Positions 43,876-52,738 of a stretch of 64,000 nt of DNA are shown in pieces (positions within the stretch are counted from its first letter, which is position 1; every line of letters begins with the position of its first letter). The stretch comes from Nocardia kruczakiae NBRC 101016 (GTDB lineage Bacteria; Actinomycetota; Actinomycetes; Mycobacteriales; Mycobacteriaceae). Location: the NCBI RefSeq assembly GCF_001612965.1, contig NZ_BDBL01000010.1, positions 62,001-126,000 on the forward strand. Direction: 5' to 3'. A program made the translations under genes and the position numbers. The notes under the pieces were generated by a model. It was given only the letters and a program-made list of their open reading frames with translations. It was not told the origin of the DNA and did not search any database.

Positions 43876-44352
43876 TCAGCAGGGACTCTGCCCGCCGACC
43901 TCGCCGGTGGTGAGCTCGATCGTGGTACCGGTGGGTACCGAGGTCTCCGCGTCGGGGTTCTGGTTGGTGATGACGCATTGCCCGCCGCCCGGCCCGCGGC
44001 CGGTGCCGCCGGTGATGTGCGCGCGCAGGCCGGCGGCGGTGAGGAGTTGGTCGGCGAGGGCCGGGCGATCGCCGCGGACATCGGGAACGGTGACCGTGCC
44101 GGGCGAGGGGGATGTGGTCACGCCGGAGGGCTGAGTGGGGTTCGCGGCCTTCGGCGTGCTGGTCGCGTCGCCGGACGTGTGCCCAGTGGCGGTCGACGTG
44201 CCCGCGACGGTGGTAGTCGTTGCGGGCGTTGAGGTTTCGGACCCGCAGCCGGTCAAGGCCGCGGTCGCTGCGAGTGCGGCGATCGAAATCGACAGGTGGG
44301 GAACGGCACGGCGGACAAGGAGGGAAAGGCGTGGGAAGGTTGAGGTCGGCAC
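43876..44352 (-). CDS. PASTA-domain lipoprotein
   Basis: A 158-residue lipoprotein. The signal peptide ends at the lipobox ALTGC, followed by a Thr/Ser/Pro-rich linker (about 50 residues). One PASTA domain follows (TVTVPDVRGDRPALADQLLT to PTGTTIELTTG). PASTA domains bind muropeptides or beta-lactams, so a cell-wall-sensing role is plausible. GTG 44352 is supported by TACGGT 6 nt upstream; the long upstream frame has no signal. Confidence 0.82.
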   Translation of the reverse strand: MPTSTFPRLSLLVRRAVPHLSISIAALAATAALTGCGSETSTPATTTTVAGTSTATGHTSGDATSTPKAANPTQPSGVTTSPSPGTVTVPDVRGDRPALADQLLTAAGLRAHITGGTGRGPGGGQCVITNQNPDAETSVPTGTTIELTTGEVGGQSPC

Positions 44353-44663
44353 ATCCCGACCGTAGTTGCCGCCGTGCCGATGCGCGCGTGGACCGGTTGT
44401 GGCATGTTGACGCCCGGCGGGGACCAGGCGAGTCCTCCTTCCACGGCATTCTGCGGCCCGGGCATCGGCGACAGATCGCATAACCAACGACCGGCGACAT
44501 AGATAGCGGCGCTCCGATGTCGTTGTCGCGCAACGCTGAACGTCCGCCTGGGCGCGGGTGGCGAGGACGTTGTGGGTTGGTGAGCTGGTGTGGACCGTCG
44601 GTGGCGAGACGGCTGCTGGGGTCGCCTGGCATTTCTGTGCTCGGACGCCGGCAAGCGGGTCGG
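44353..44663. other. 311-bp gap between the PASTA and IclR genes
   Basis: It holds the PASTA gene's -10 box and a CGACAT/ATGTCG inverted repeat (44495-44500, 44517-44522). No ORF convinces me. Confidence 0.35.
44359..44364 (-). promoter_or_regulatory. -10 box of leaderless PASTA lipoprotein gene
   Basis: TACGGT on the minus strand, 6 nt before GTG 44352. It is the same hexamer and spacing as the phosphotransferase and dedA promoters. Confidence 0.5.
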
Positions 44664-45548
44664 TCAGGTGCCGGTGGTGGTTCGGGTGATTTTTTCCGCG
44701 GTGGCGGTGATGGCAGCGCCGAGGTTGGTGAGGTGCTGGGCGGACAGGCGGGTGTCGGGGCAGGCGACCACGGCGGCGATGACGCGGTCGCCGGCGAAGA
44801 TGGGGGCGGCGACGGTGACTACGGCGTTTTCGGCGCCGAGTTCGTCGGGGAGGTAGTCGATGGTGATCAGGTCGGTGATCATGCTGCCCAGGCGGTTGCG
44901 GAGCGGGTCGGTGACCGGTGAGTTGCGCAGGGCGGCAAGGGCTTCGAGTATGGGTGCGGATTCGTCGGCGAGGCGTTCGACGGAGTAGCCGCGGGCGCGG
45001 ACGGCGTCGAGTACCGCGAGCAGGCGTGCACGATGGGCGGGGTCGGCGTGGTCGATCCAGGTGGTGCGTTCGGAAACTGGTGCCCAGGCGATGAATTCGC
45101 GCGCGACCGGCGGCGCCAGGGGCAGGCGGCGGCCCTGCCGGATCCACGGCACCGAGGGGGTGCCGGCGACCTCGGTGATGATGATCGACCCGTCGTCGCG
45201 CTCGGCCAGGAAGACTGGAAAGCCCTGTGCGGCAACGAATTCCCGCAGCAGGTCTGCGGCCAGCCGGCGCAGCGGGAACGCCGCCTCCGCACGGCGTGCG
45301 ACGGCGAGCAGCCCCATCCCCAGACCGTAGTTGCCGTCGAGATCGCGCACGGTCCAGCCGTCGGCCGTGAGCTGGGTCAGTACCGCATGTGCCGTCGCCC
45401 GCGAGAGTCCGGTCTCGCGCACGATCCGCGCCAGCGACAAGTGCTCGGCCGGCCGGCGCGACAGCAGTTCGATCACCCGTACCACCCGATGCGTGGGCGG
45501 TGATCCCGCGGAGGCAGTGGGAGTAGCGATGTCGGTGCCCTCGGACAT
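44664..45548 (-). CDS. IclR family transcriptional regulator
   Basis: A 294-residue regulator. The winged HTH (about residues 20-80: LSLARIVRETGLSRATAHAV and LTQLTADGWTVRD) is followed by the IclR effector domain (about 110-290) ending in AAPIFAGDRVIAAVVACP. IclR proteins sense small metabolites, often aromatic or C2-C3 compounds. ATG 45548 has AAAGGG upstream. It is divergent from the cysD operon with 299 bp between, so it could control sulfate activation, though nothing direct shows this. Confidence 0.88.
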   Translation of the reverse strand: MSEGTDIATPTASAGSPPTHRVVRVIELLSRRPAEHLSLARIVRETGLSRATAHAVLTQLTADGWTVRDLDGNYGLGMGLLAVARRAEAAFPLRRLAADLLREFVAAQGFPVFLAERDDGSIIITEVAGTPSVPWIRQGRRLPLAPPVAREFIAWAPVSERTTWIDHADPAHRARLLAVLDAVRARGYSVERLADESAPILEALAALRNSPVTDPLRNRLGSMITDLITIDYLPDELGAENAVVTVAAPIFAGDRVIAAVVACPDTRLSAQHLTNLGAAITATAEKITRTTTGT

Positions 45549-45748
45549 GGCGCCCTTTCCTGGTCGATGGGCCGATCCATGCGGCCGGTGATCGCGCCGC
45601 GCCCGACGGGTCACACCGCCGCTCACCGTACCGGTCGCCGCAGGCTTGGTCCTTCGAGTGCGGTGGCGTGGATTGGTGCGTTCGGCGGTGCGGATCGCGA
45701 CCTATGGCCAGGTGTGGTGGCGAAACCCGCGCGGGGGTCGACAGCCCC

Positions 45749-45778
45749 TTGACCGACGCACCGGCATCCGCTTATCGT
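45749..45778 (+). promoter_or_regulatory. Candidate promoter of the cysD operon
   Basis: TTGACC (45749-45754), 18 nt, TATCGT (45773-45778). Transcription would begin near 45785, placing the 45804-45817 palindrome in the leader. Confidence 0.4.
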
Positions 45779-45803
45779 CGGTGTCACAATATCGAACAAT
45801 AGC

Positions 45804-45817
45804 GTCGAATATTCGAC
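45804..45817. promoter_or_regulatory. Palindrome in the cysD leader
   Basis: GTCGAATATTCGAC is a perfect 14-bp palindrome, A+T-rich at the centre, 31 bp before cysD. It sits inside a wider GTGTC/GACAC repeat (45781-45785, 45815-45819). It is a likely binding site for a regulator of sulfate activation. Confidence 0.5.
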
Positions 45818-45847
45818 ACCGCAACCTCTGAGCAGTCGAGATTTCGG

Positions 45848-46795
45848 ATGCGGGGAAGCGGGGCGAGCGATGCGGACAAGGCGAATGTGATGCGGACGGG
45901 ATACGAGCTGTCGCATCTGTCGGCCCTCGAGGCCGAATCGGTGCACATCTTCCGGGAGGTGGCGGCCACCTTCGAACGACCGGTGCTGCTGTTCTCCGGC
46001 GGTAAGGACTCGGCGGTGATGCTGGAGTTGGCGCGTAAGGCGTTCTGGCCGGCGGCGCTGCCGTTCGCGCTGCTGCACGTCGACACGGGGCACAACTTCG
46101 ACGAGGTGATCGACTTCCGCGATCGCACGGCGGCCAGGCTCGGTGCGCGGCTGCTGGTGGCGCGGGTGCAGGACGATATCGACGCCGGGCGGGTGACCGA
46201 ACGTCCGGGGGAGAGCCGGAATCGGCTGCAGACCACCACATTGCTGCGCGCGATCGCCGAACATCGCTTCGATGCCGTGTTCGGCGGCGCGCGGCGCGAC
46301 GAGGAGAAGGCGCGCGCCAAGGAGCGGGTGTTCAGTTTCCGCGACGAATTCGGCGCTTGGGAGCCGCGCGCGCAACGCCCGGAGGTGTGGAACCTCTACA
46401 ACGGCAAACACCGTGCGGGCCAGCACATCCGGGTCTTTCCGCTGTCGAACTGGACCGAACTCGACATCTGGGAGTACATCGACCGCGAGGCGGTGGAACT
46501 GCCGCCGCTGTACTACGCGCACCGCCGCCCGGTCTTCCGGCGGGACGGCATGCTGCTGGCCGCCAATCCCTTCCTGACTCCGGGCGCGGACGAGCCGGTG
46601 TTCGAGACGACGGTCCGGTTCCGCACCGTCGGCGATGCCACCTGCACCGGATGTATCGAGAGCGAGGCCGGCGATCCGGCGGCCGTGATCGCCGAAACCG
46701 CGATCACCCGGCTCACCGAACGCGGCGCAACCCGCGCCGACGACCGCATCTCCGAATCCGGGATGGAAGACCGCAAGCGGGAGGGCTACTTCTGA
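45848..46795 (+). CDS. cysD: Sulfate adenylyltransferase subunit 2
   Basis: A 315-residue small subunit of ATP sulfurylase, which makes adenosine 5'-phosphosulfate from ATP and sulfate. The PP-loop [44 protein letters not shown] and [12 protein letters not shown] are diagnostic. ATG 45848 is used; ATG 45890 with AAGG upstream is an alternative. The stop overlaps the start of cysNC by 1 nt (TGATG), so the two subunits are made together. Confidence 0.94.
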   Translation: MRGSGASDADKANVMRTGYELSHLSALEAESVHIFREVAATFERPVLLFSGGKDSAVMLELARKAFWPAALPFALLHVDTGHNFDEVIDFRDRTAARLGARLLVARVQDDIDAGRVTERPGESRNRLQTTTLLRAIAEHRFDAVFGGARRDEEKARAKERVFSFRDEFGAWEPRAQRPEVWNLYNGKHRAGQHIRVFPLSNWTELDIWEYIDREAVELPPLYYAHRRPVFRRDGMLLAANPFLTPGADEPVFETTVRFRTVGDATCTGCIESEAGDPAAVIAETAITRLTERGATRADDRISESGMEDRKREGYF

Positions 46796-48681
46796 TGAGC
46801 CGCAATCTGTTACGTCTCGCGACGGCCGGCAGTGTCGACGACGGCAAATCCACCCTCATCGGCCGCCTGCTCTACGACTCCAAGAGCCTGTTCTCCGATC
46901 AGCTGGCCGCGATCGAACGGGCCAGCGCCCAACGCGGCGATGCCGCAACGGATCTGGCGCTGGTGACCGACGGCCTGCGCGCCGAGCGGGAACAGGGCAT
47001 CACCATCGACGTGGCCTACCGCTACTTCACCACGCCGCGCCGCAAGTTCATCATCGCCGACACCCCGGGGCATGTGCAGTACACGCGCAATATGGTGACC
47101 GGCGCCTCCACGGCCGATCTGGCGTTGATCCTGGTCGACGCGCGCAAGGGCGTGGTCGAACAGACCCGCCGGCATGCCTTCCTGGCCTCGCTGCTCGGGG
47201 TGCCGCACCTGGTGGTGTGCGTGAACAAGATGGATCTGGTCGACTGGTCGGCCGCGCGGTTCGAGGAGATCCGCGAGGAATTCGCCGATTTCGCGGCGAA
47301 GCTGACGGTCGGTGATCTGAGTTTCGTGCCGGTCTCGGCGCTGCACGGCGACAACGTGGTCACCGATTCCGCGCATACGCCGTGGTTTGCGGGCCCGCCG
47401 CTGCTGAGCCACCTCGAACAGGTGCATATCGCCTCGGATCGCAATTTGATCGACGCGCGGCTGCCGGTGCAGTACGTGATCCGCCCGCACGCCGCCGACG
47501 CCGGCGGGGCCGGCCATCGCACCTATGCCGGAACCATCGCGGGCGGCATCTTCAAACCCGGCGACGAGGTGGTCGTGCTGCCGTCCGGGCGCTCGTCGCG
47601 GGTCGCGCGGATCTGGGGGCCCGGCGGGGTGAAGGTGGACGAGGGGTTCACCGGGATGGCGGTCTCGGTGGAACTCGATGACGAGGTCGACGTCGGGCGC
47701 GGAGATATGCTGGCCCGTCCCGGAAACCGGCCGCATATCGCCGGCGAGGTCGACGCCATGGTCTGCTGGTTCTCCGAGACCACCGAACTGCGGCCCGGTG
47801 CGCGCTACACGATCCGCACCGCCGCGCAGACCACCCGCGTCCAGGTCCACGAACTCGACTACCGGCTCGACGTCAACACCCTGCACCGGGTCACCGACGC
47901 GCAAGCCTTGGCGCTCAACGACATCGGCCGTCTCACCCTGCGCAGCCAGCGCCCGCTGATGGTCGACAGCTACCGCGACAATCGCCGCACCGGCAGTTTC
48001 ATCCTCGTCGACGAGGACACCGACCAGACCGTGGCCGCCGGGATGATCCTGGCCCGCGACACCGGACCGGAGTCCGTGCCCGACGCCTCGGCCGCACCCA
48101 CGGTGGTGCGGGAGGACGTCGTCTGGCACAGCTCGTCGGTGGGGCGCGGCGAGCGACCGCACGCCGGCGCGACGGTGTGGCTGACCGGTCTGTCCGGCTC
48201 CGGAAAGTCCACGATCGCCGTGGAATTGGAGCGCCAGCTGGTGGCCGCCGGCCGCCCGGCCTACCGGCTCGACGGCGACAATCTGCGGCACGGGCTCAAC
48301 GCCGACCTGGGCTTCACCGACGACGACCGGCGCGAGAACATCCGCCGGGTGGCTCAGGTCGCCTCCCTGTTCGCCGACGCCGGCCTGATCGCCATCGTCT
48401 CGGTGATCAGCCCGTTCGCCGACCAGCGCGAACAGGCGCGCGGGGTGCACGCCGCGAGCGGCCTGGACTTCCACGAGATCTTCGTCGACACACCGCTGGA
48501 GCTGTGTGAGCGCCGCGATCCGAAGGGCTTGTACGCCAAGGCTCGTGCGGGCCGGCTGCCGGAGTTCACCGGTATCGACTCACCCTACGAACGTCCCGAA
48601 CACGCCGAGCTCGTGATCACTCCCGAACACGGTTCACCCGCCGAAATCGCCGCGCTGATCCGCCGCGAACTGAGACTGTGA
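46795..48681 (+). CDS. cysNC: Sulfate adenylyltransferase subunit 1 fused to APS kinase
   Basis: A 628-residue fusion. Residues about 1-430 are the EF-Tu-like GTPase CysN (P-loop [37 protein letters not shown]), which drives APS synthesis with CysD. From about 455 the CysC kinase begins (P-loop [28 protein letters not shown]) and phosphorylates APS to PAPS. Actinobacteria generally reduce APS directly, so the PAPS made here points to sulfation. A sulfotransferase lies three genes downstream on the same strand. Confidence 0.94.
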   Translation: MSRNLLRLATAGSVDDGKSTLIGRLLYDSKSLFSDQLAAIERASAQRGDAATDLALVTDGLRAEREQGITIDVAYRYFTTPRRKFIIADTPGHVQYTRNMVTGASTADLALILVDARKGVVEQTRRHAFLASLLGVPHLVVCVNKMDLVDWSAARFEEIREEFADFAAKLTVGDLSFVPVSALHGDNVVTDSAHTPWFAGPPLLSHLEQVHIASDRNLIDARLPVQYVIRPHAADAGGAGHRTYAGTIAGGIFKPGDEVVVLPSGRSSRVARIWGPGGVKVDEGFTGMAVSVELDDEVDVGRGDMLARPGNRPHIAGEVDAMVCWFSETTELRPGARYTIRTAAQTTRVQVHELDYRLDVNTLHRVTDAQALALNDIGRLTLRSQRPLMVDSYRDNRRTGSFILVDEDTDQTVAAGMILARDTGPESVPDASAAPTVVREDVVWHSSSVGRGERPHAGATVWLTGLSGSGKSTIAVELERQLVAAGRPAYRLDGDNLRHGLNADLGFTDDDRRENIRRVAQVASLFADAGLIAIVSVISPFADQREQARGVHAASGLDFHEIFVDTPLELCERRDPKGLYAKARAGRLPEFTGIDSPYERPEHAELVITPEHGSPAEIAALIRRELRL

Positions 48682-48716
48682 ACCGCACTACCGCCCGCAC
48701 AACACGCTAGGACGAC

Positions 48717-49955
48717 ATGAGTACATCGACAGGATCGTCACCGGGAACCGACACCGCCACCGGAAACGGACTTCCGGGCGGCGCTCCGCTGACCGAACCG
48801 TTCACCGCGGCGATCGCCGAGGCCGAGAAGCTGATCGCGGCAGCGGATTTCATCCACGACGAGAAGGATCTCGCCGAGGGCTACGACTACCTCGCCGGCA
48901 GTATCGCCGCCTGCCTGCAGCTCTCGGGCACGCACGGCACCAGCCACCCGTACTTCGTGAGCTCGACCGGCCCGCACGCGAAAATGGGCCTGGACAACCC
49001 GGATACGCTCTACTACCACGCCAATGTCGAGCCGGGTGCGGAATATCTGCTCACCGGTGTCCGCGGCAGCACCGTCGACCTCAGCTTCCAGGTGCTGCGC
49101 GGCGACTACACCGCCACCGACGTGCCCAACGGCGACGACGCCTTCGACGACCGCCGCCTGCAGATCGCCGAGGACGGCAGCTACCAGCTCCGCTTCGGGC
49201 CGCCGAAAGCCGATGCCGGGCCCAACTATTTCGTCCTCGGCGAGGGCGCCTCGATGCTCGCGGTGCGCGAGGTCTACGGCAACTGGAACGCGGAGACGAA
49301 GGGCAGTATTCGCATCGAGCGCGTCGACACCATCGGCACCGCGGCGCCCGAACCCGGTGTCGAACAGCTGCGCAAGCGGTATCGGGCGGCGGCGCGGGCG
49401 CTGGTGCAGCGCATCCACACCTGGTTCAACTTCCCCAAATGGTTCTATCTCGACCTGCCGGTGAACACCCTCACCGAACCGCGGCTGACCCCGGGCGGGC
49501 TCAGCACGCAGTACTCCTCGGTCGGCCACTTCGATCTCGACGACGATCAGGCGCTGGTGATCACGGTGCCGAAATCCGATGCGCCGTATCAGGGATTCCA
49601 GCTCGGCAGCCGCTGGTACATCTCCCTCGACTACGTCAACCATCAGACCAGCCTCAACAGCGCGCAGGCCCAGGTCGATCCGGACGGAATGATCCGCATG
49701 GTCGTCTCGGCGCGCAACCCGGGCATCGCCAACTGGATCGAGACCACCGGACGCCGCCGCGGCATCCTGCAGTTCCGGTGGCAGCGCGTCGACCGTGAGA
49801 TGACGCCCGCGGACGGCCCGCGGTTCGCGCTGGTGCCGTTCGACGAGGTGGCGGCGCAGCTGCCGCACTACGACCTCAACCGCATCGATGAGCAGGGCTG
49901 GCGCGCCCGCATCGCCGACCGCCAGCGCGGTTTCGCCGATCGGATGCTCGGATGA
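48717..49955 (+). CDS. Conserved protein of the Rv3531c type (possible DUF1214)
   Basis: A 412-residue cytoplasmic protein with no signal or membrane segment. The C-terminal half has YFVLGEGASMLAVREVYGNW and RWYISLDYVNHQTSLNSAQA, which recalls DUF1214-like proteins. With the following SDR and sulfotransferase it forms a trio that, from memory, parallels M. tuberculosis Rv3531c-Rv3530c-Rv3529c in the cholesterol-catabolism region. Its own function is unknown. It starts 35 bp after cysNC and overlaps the SDR start by 4 bp (ATGA). Confidence 0.7.
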   Translation: MSTSTGSSPGTDTATGNGLPGGAPLTEPFTAAIAEAEKLIAAADFIHDEKDLAEGYDYLAGSIAACLQLSGTHGTSHPYFVSSTGPHAKMGLDNPDTLYYHANVEPGAEYLLTGVRGSTVDLSFQVLRGDYTATDVPNGDDAFDDRRLQIAEDGSYQLRFGPPKADAGPNYFVLGEGASMLAVREVYGNWNAETKGSIRIERVDTIGTAAPEPGVEQLRKRYRAAARALVQRIHTWFNFPKWFYLDLPVNTLTEPRLTPGGLSTQYSSVGHFDLDDDQALVITVPKSDAPYQGFQLGSRWYISLDYVNHQTSLNSAQAQVDPDGMIRMVVSARNPGIANWIETTGRRRGILQFRWQRVDREMTPADGPRFALVPFDEVAAQLPHYDLNRIDEQGWRARIADRQRGFADRMLG

Positions 49956-50743
49956 GCGCCGCAGCGGGCCTGCTGGCCGACAAGGTGGTCGTGATCAGCG
50001 GCGTAGGCCCCGGACTGGGCCGCGCCCTGTGCGTTCAGGCGGCCGCGGCCGGTGCGAAGGTGGTGCTGGCCGCGCGCACCGAATCACGGCTGCGGGAGGT
50101 GGCAGACGAGATCGACGGTGCGGGCGGGACGAGCCTGATCGTGCCGACCGACATCACCGACGATGCCGCGGTGGCGAATCTGGTCGAGCGCACGGTCGAG
50201 ACCTTCGGCCGGGTCGACGCGCTGGTCAACAACGCGTTCGCGATGCCGTCGATGAAATCGCTGGCGCGCACGGACTTTCAGCAGATCAGCGACAGCCTCG
50301 AACTGACGGTGCTGGGCACGCTGCGCGCGACCCAGGCCTTCACCGACGAACTGGCCAAGACCCGCGGCGCCGTGGTGATGATCAATTCGTCGGTGCTGCG
50401 GCACTCCGAACCGCGCTACGGCAGTTACAAGGTCGCCAAATCGGCGCTGCTGGCGATGTCGCAGACGCTGGCAACCGAATTGGGCGCCAAGGGGATTCGG
50501 GTCAACAGTGTGGCGCCGGGCTACATCTGGGCCGATCAGCTGAAGTGGTATTTCGGTGAGGTCGCCAAGAAATACGGCATCACCGTCGACCAGGTGTACG
50601 AGCAGACCGCCTCCCGGTCGGATCTGAAGCGACTGCCGGAACCGGACGAGATCGCCAGAGCCGTGGTGTTTCTCGCCTCCGACTGGGCCAGTGCCATCAC
50701 CGGCCAGACCCTGGACGTCAACTGCGGCGAATACCACGTGTGA
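49952..50743 (+). CDS. Short-chain dehydrogenase/reductase (Rv3530c type)
   Basis: A 263-residue classical SDR. The cofactor motif is GVGPGLGRALC, NNAFA replaces NNAG, and the catalytic residues lie in NSSVLRHSEPRYGSYKVAKSAL (Ser, Tyr, Lys). It would oxidise or reduce an alcohol or ketone, possibly to supply the hydroxyl sulfated by the next enzyme. ATG 49952 overlaps the preceding stop. It is in the middle of the cysD-to-sulfotransferase operon. Confidence 0.9.
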   Translation: MSAAAGLLADKVVVISGVGPGLGRALCVQAAAAGAKVVLAARTESRLREVADEIDGAGGTSLIVPTDITDDAAVANLVERTVETFGRVDALVNNAFAMPSMKSLARTDFQQISDSLELTVLGTLRATQAFTDELAKTRGAVVMINSSVLRHSEPRYGSYKVAKSALLAMSQTLATELGAKGIRVNSVAPGYIWADQLKWYFGEVAKKYGITVDQVYEQTASRSDLKRLPEPDEIARAVVFLASDWASAITGQTLDVNCGEYHV

Positions 50744-50756
50744 GGAACAGAATTTC

Positions 50757-51893
50757 ATGACCGCTCGTACCACCGTCGGCACCGTCGAGGATCTGCACGC
50801 ATCCGCCACCAAGGCGTGCGGCCTCACCGATTTCGGCCCCGACGACTACACCGAGGCGCTCGGTGTGCTGCTCGACTCGTATCGGCGCGACGCCGACCTC
50901 ACCGAACTCGGTTCCAAGATGAACCGCTACTTCCTGCGCGGCGCGCTGGTCGCGCGGGCGCTGAGCGAGGCGTCCTGGAAGGCGAACCCCGGGTACGCCG
51001 AGACCGCGATCCAGCGGCCGATCTTCGTCACCGGCCTGCCCCGCACCGGCACCACCGCGCTGCACCGGCTGCTGGCCGCCGACCCGCAACATCAGGCGCT
51101 GGAGATGTGGCTGACCGAACTGCCGCAGCCCCGCCCGCCGCGCGAGACCTGGGCCGACAATCCGGTGTTCCAGCAGATCGATGCCGGTTTCGCGCAGCAT
51201 CACATCGACAATCCGGAATTCATGGGCCTGCACTACATGAGTGCCGCCGAGGTCGAGGAATGCTGGCAGTTGCTGCGCCAGACCGTGAAGTCCATCGCCT
51301 ACGAATCGCTGGCCTACCTGCCGACCTATTCGCAGTGGTTGCAGAAGCAGGACTGGACCAACGCCTATGAGCGGCACAAGCGCAATCTGCAATTGATCGG
51401 CCTCGGTGATTCCAGGGGCTGGGTGCTGAAGAATCCCAGCCACCTGTTCGCGCTGGACGCGCTGATGGAGGTCTACCCCGACGCGCTGATCATCCAGACC
51501 CACCGCGACCCGGTGACCATCGTCGGTTCCTCGTGCAGCCTGTCCGAACAGGCCACCAAGGGCTGGTCGAACACCTTTGCCGGGGAGACGATCGGCCGCA
51601 CCCAGTTGGAGTTGTGGTCACGCGGCCTGCGCGAATTCAATTCCGCGCGTATGCGTTACAACCCCGACCAGTTCCTCGACGTCCAATTCGAGGATCTGCG
51701 GGCGGACCCGTTCGGCACCGTCGAGAAGATCTATTCGACCTTCGGCCTGGATTACACCGAACCCGCCCGCAATGCCATGCGGGCGCTCGACGAGGAGAGC
51801 AAATCGGGCGATCGCAAACCCGCGCACAAGTATTCGCTGGCCGACTACGGGCTGACCGAGGACGAGGTCCGGTCGGTCTTCGCCGACCTCTGA
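50757..51893 (+). CDS. PAPS-dependent sulfotransferase family protein
   Basis: A 378-residue sulfotransferase of the mycobacterial Rv3529c type. The 5'-phosphosulfate loop is RPIFVTGLPRTGTTALHRLL (residues 87-106). The 3'-phosphate site is THRDPVTIVGSSCSL. It would move sulfate from PAPS to a hydroxyl on a lipid, sterol or other metabolite. PAPS is made by cysD-cysNC in the same operon. ATG 50757 has GAGGAACAG upstream. The acceptor is unknown. Confidence 0.88.
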   Translation: MTARTTVGTVEDLHASATKACGLTDFGPDDYTEALGVLLDSYRRDADLTELGSKMNRYFLRGALVARALSEASWKANPGYAETAIQRPIFVTGLPRTGTTALHRLLAADPQHQALEMWLTELPQPRPPRETWADNPVFQQIDAGFAQHHIDNPEFMGLHYMSAAEVEECWQLLRQTVKSIAYESLAYLPTYSQWLQKQDWTNAYERHKRNLQLIGLGDSRGWVLKNPSHLFALDALMEVYPDALIIQTHRDPVTIVGSSCSLSEQATKGWSNTFAGETIGRTQLELWSRGLREFNSARMRYNPDQFLDVQFEDLRADPFGTVEKIYSTFGLDYTEPARNAMRALDEESKSGDRKPAHKYSLADYGLTEDEVRSVFADL

Positions 51894-51931
51894 GATCGCT
51901 GTACCCGCCGCATAAGCCGCCAGGCGACGTG

Positions 51932-52597
51932 TCAGCCCTCGGTGGATTTCTCGCGGCGGCGGGCGCGGCGCTGCTGGATGGCCGCGAAACGGATCTCGAG
52001 GCCCGTGACGAACGACTCCAGCGCCAATTCGAAACTCTCCGAGTCGATTTCGTCGGCCTTGGCGCGCAGCAGGTGTGCCTGTTCCAGGTGTGGATAGCGG
52101 TCGCGGTAGACCTGCACGTCGTCGACGAAGCCGCGGGAGAACGACCCGATGGTCGAGCCCATCACCACATAGCGGGTGGCGGCGCCGATCATGGTGGCCT
52201 GGCGGGGTGGCCAGCCGGCGCCGACCAGGCCGCCGTGCACGGCGTCGGCCGCGCGCAGATTCTCCTCGCGCTTACCGGGGCCCGAGGCCAGGTAGGGGAC
52301 GAAGTTGGGGTGGCGGACCAGGGCCGCGCGATAGGAGCGCGCCCACGAGACGAGGCCGGTGCGCCAGTCGGCGGTCTCGAAGGCCGAGGCGTCCACGTGG
52401 GACATGATGCCGGCGGCGATATCGTCGAGCAGATCGTCCTTGGTGGGGTAGTGGCCGTACAGCGAGGCCGCCTGAACGCCCAGCTCGGCGGCCAGTTTCC
52501 GCATCGAGAGCTCGGGTAGTCCGTCGCGGTCGATCAATTCCAGTGCCGTCTCGCGGATGCGTTCGCGACTCAGCAGCGGTACCCGTGGCCGGGGCAT
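51932..52597 (-). CDS. TetR family transcriptional regulator
   Basis: A 221-residue TetR regulator. The HTH is at about residues 8-55 (RIRETALELIDRDGLPELSM and LGVQAASLYGHYPTKDD). The C-terminal half resembles TetR_C domains of lipid-responsive members. ATG 52597 has AAGGAGG 8 nt upstream; GTG 52606 is too close to that site. Divergent from the acyl-CoA dehydrogenase operon, with two operator-like sites between, it is the probable repressor of that operon, released by an acyl-CoA. Confidence 0.88.
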   Translation of the reverse strand: MPRPRVPLLSRERIRETALELIDRDGLPELSMRKLAAELGVQAASLYGHYPTKDDLLDDIAAGIMSHVDASAFETADWRTGLVSWARSYRAALVRHPNFVPYLASGPGKREENLRAADAVHGGLVGAGWPPRQATMIGAATRYVVMGSTIGSFSRGFVDDVQVYRDRYPHLEQAHLLRAKADEIDSESFELALESFVTGLEIRFAAIQQRRARRREKSTEG

Positions 52598-52665
52598 CCT
52601 CGCCACCTCCTTCGCCGCGACACCGATCCGTGCCGAGTCAACCTACACCGTCCGGGACCGGGGCC

Positions 52666-52693
52666 TTGAACATCCGAACAGTGTTAGTTTATC
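52666..52693 (+). promoter_or_regulatory. Candidate promoter of the acyl-CoA operon
   Basis: TTGAAC (52666-52671), 16 nt, TTTATC (52688-52693). The first operator site occupies the spacer between them. Confidence 0.4.
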
Positions 52694-52720
52694 GTGGCGG
52701 TAGATACCTAACAACGTTCG
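52675..52720. promoter_or_regulatory. Paired operator sites for the divergent TetR
   Basis: CGAACAGTGTTAG (52675-52687) and CTAACAACGTTCG (52708-52720) are each near-palindromes of form CNAACA-N-YGTTNG. They are also inverted repeats of each other (11 of 13). Their centres are 33 bp apart, three helical turns. The second lies next to the ribosome-binding site. Confidence 0.65.
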
Positions 52721-52738
52721 GTTAGGAGTTTTCCCGTC

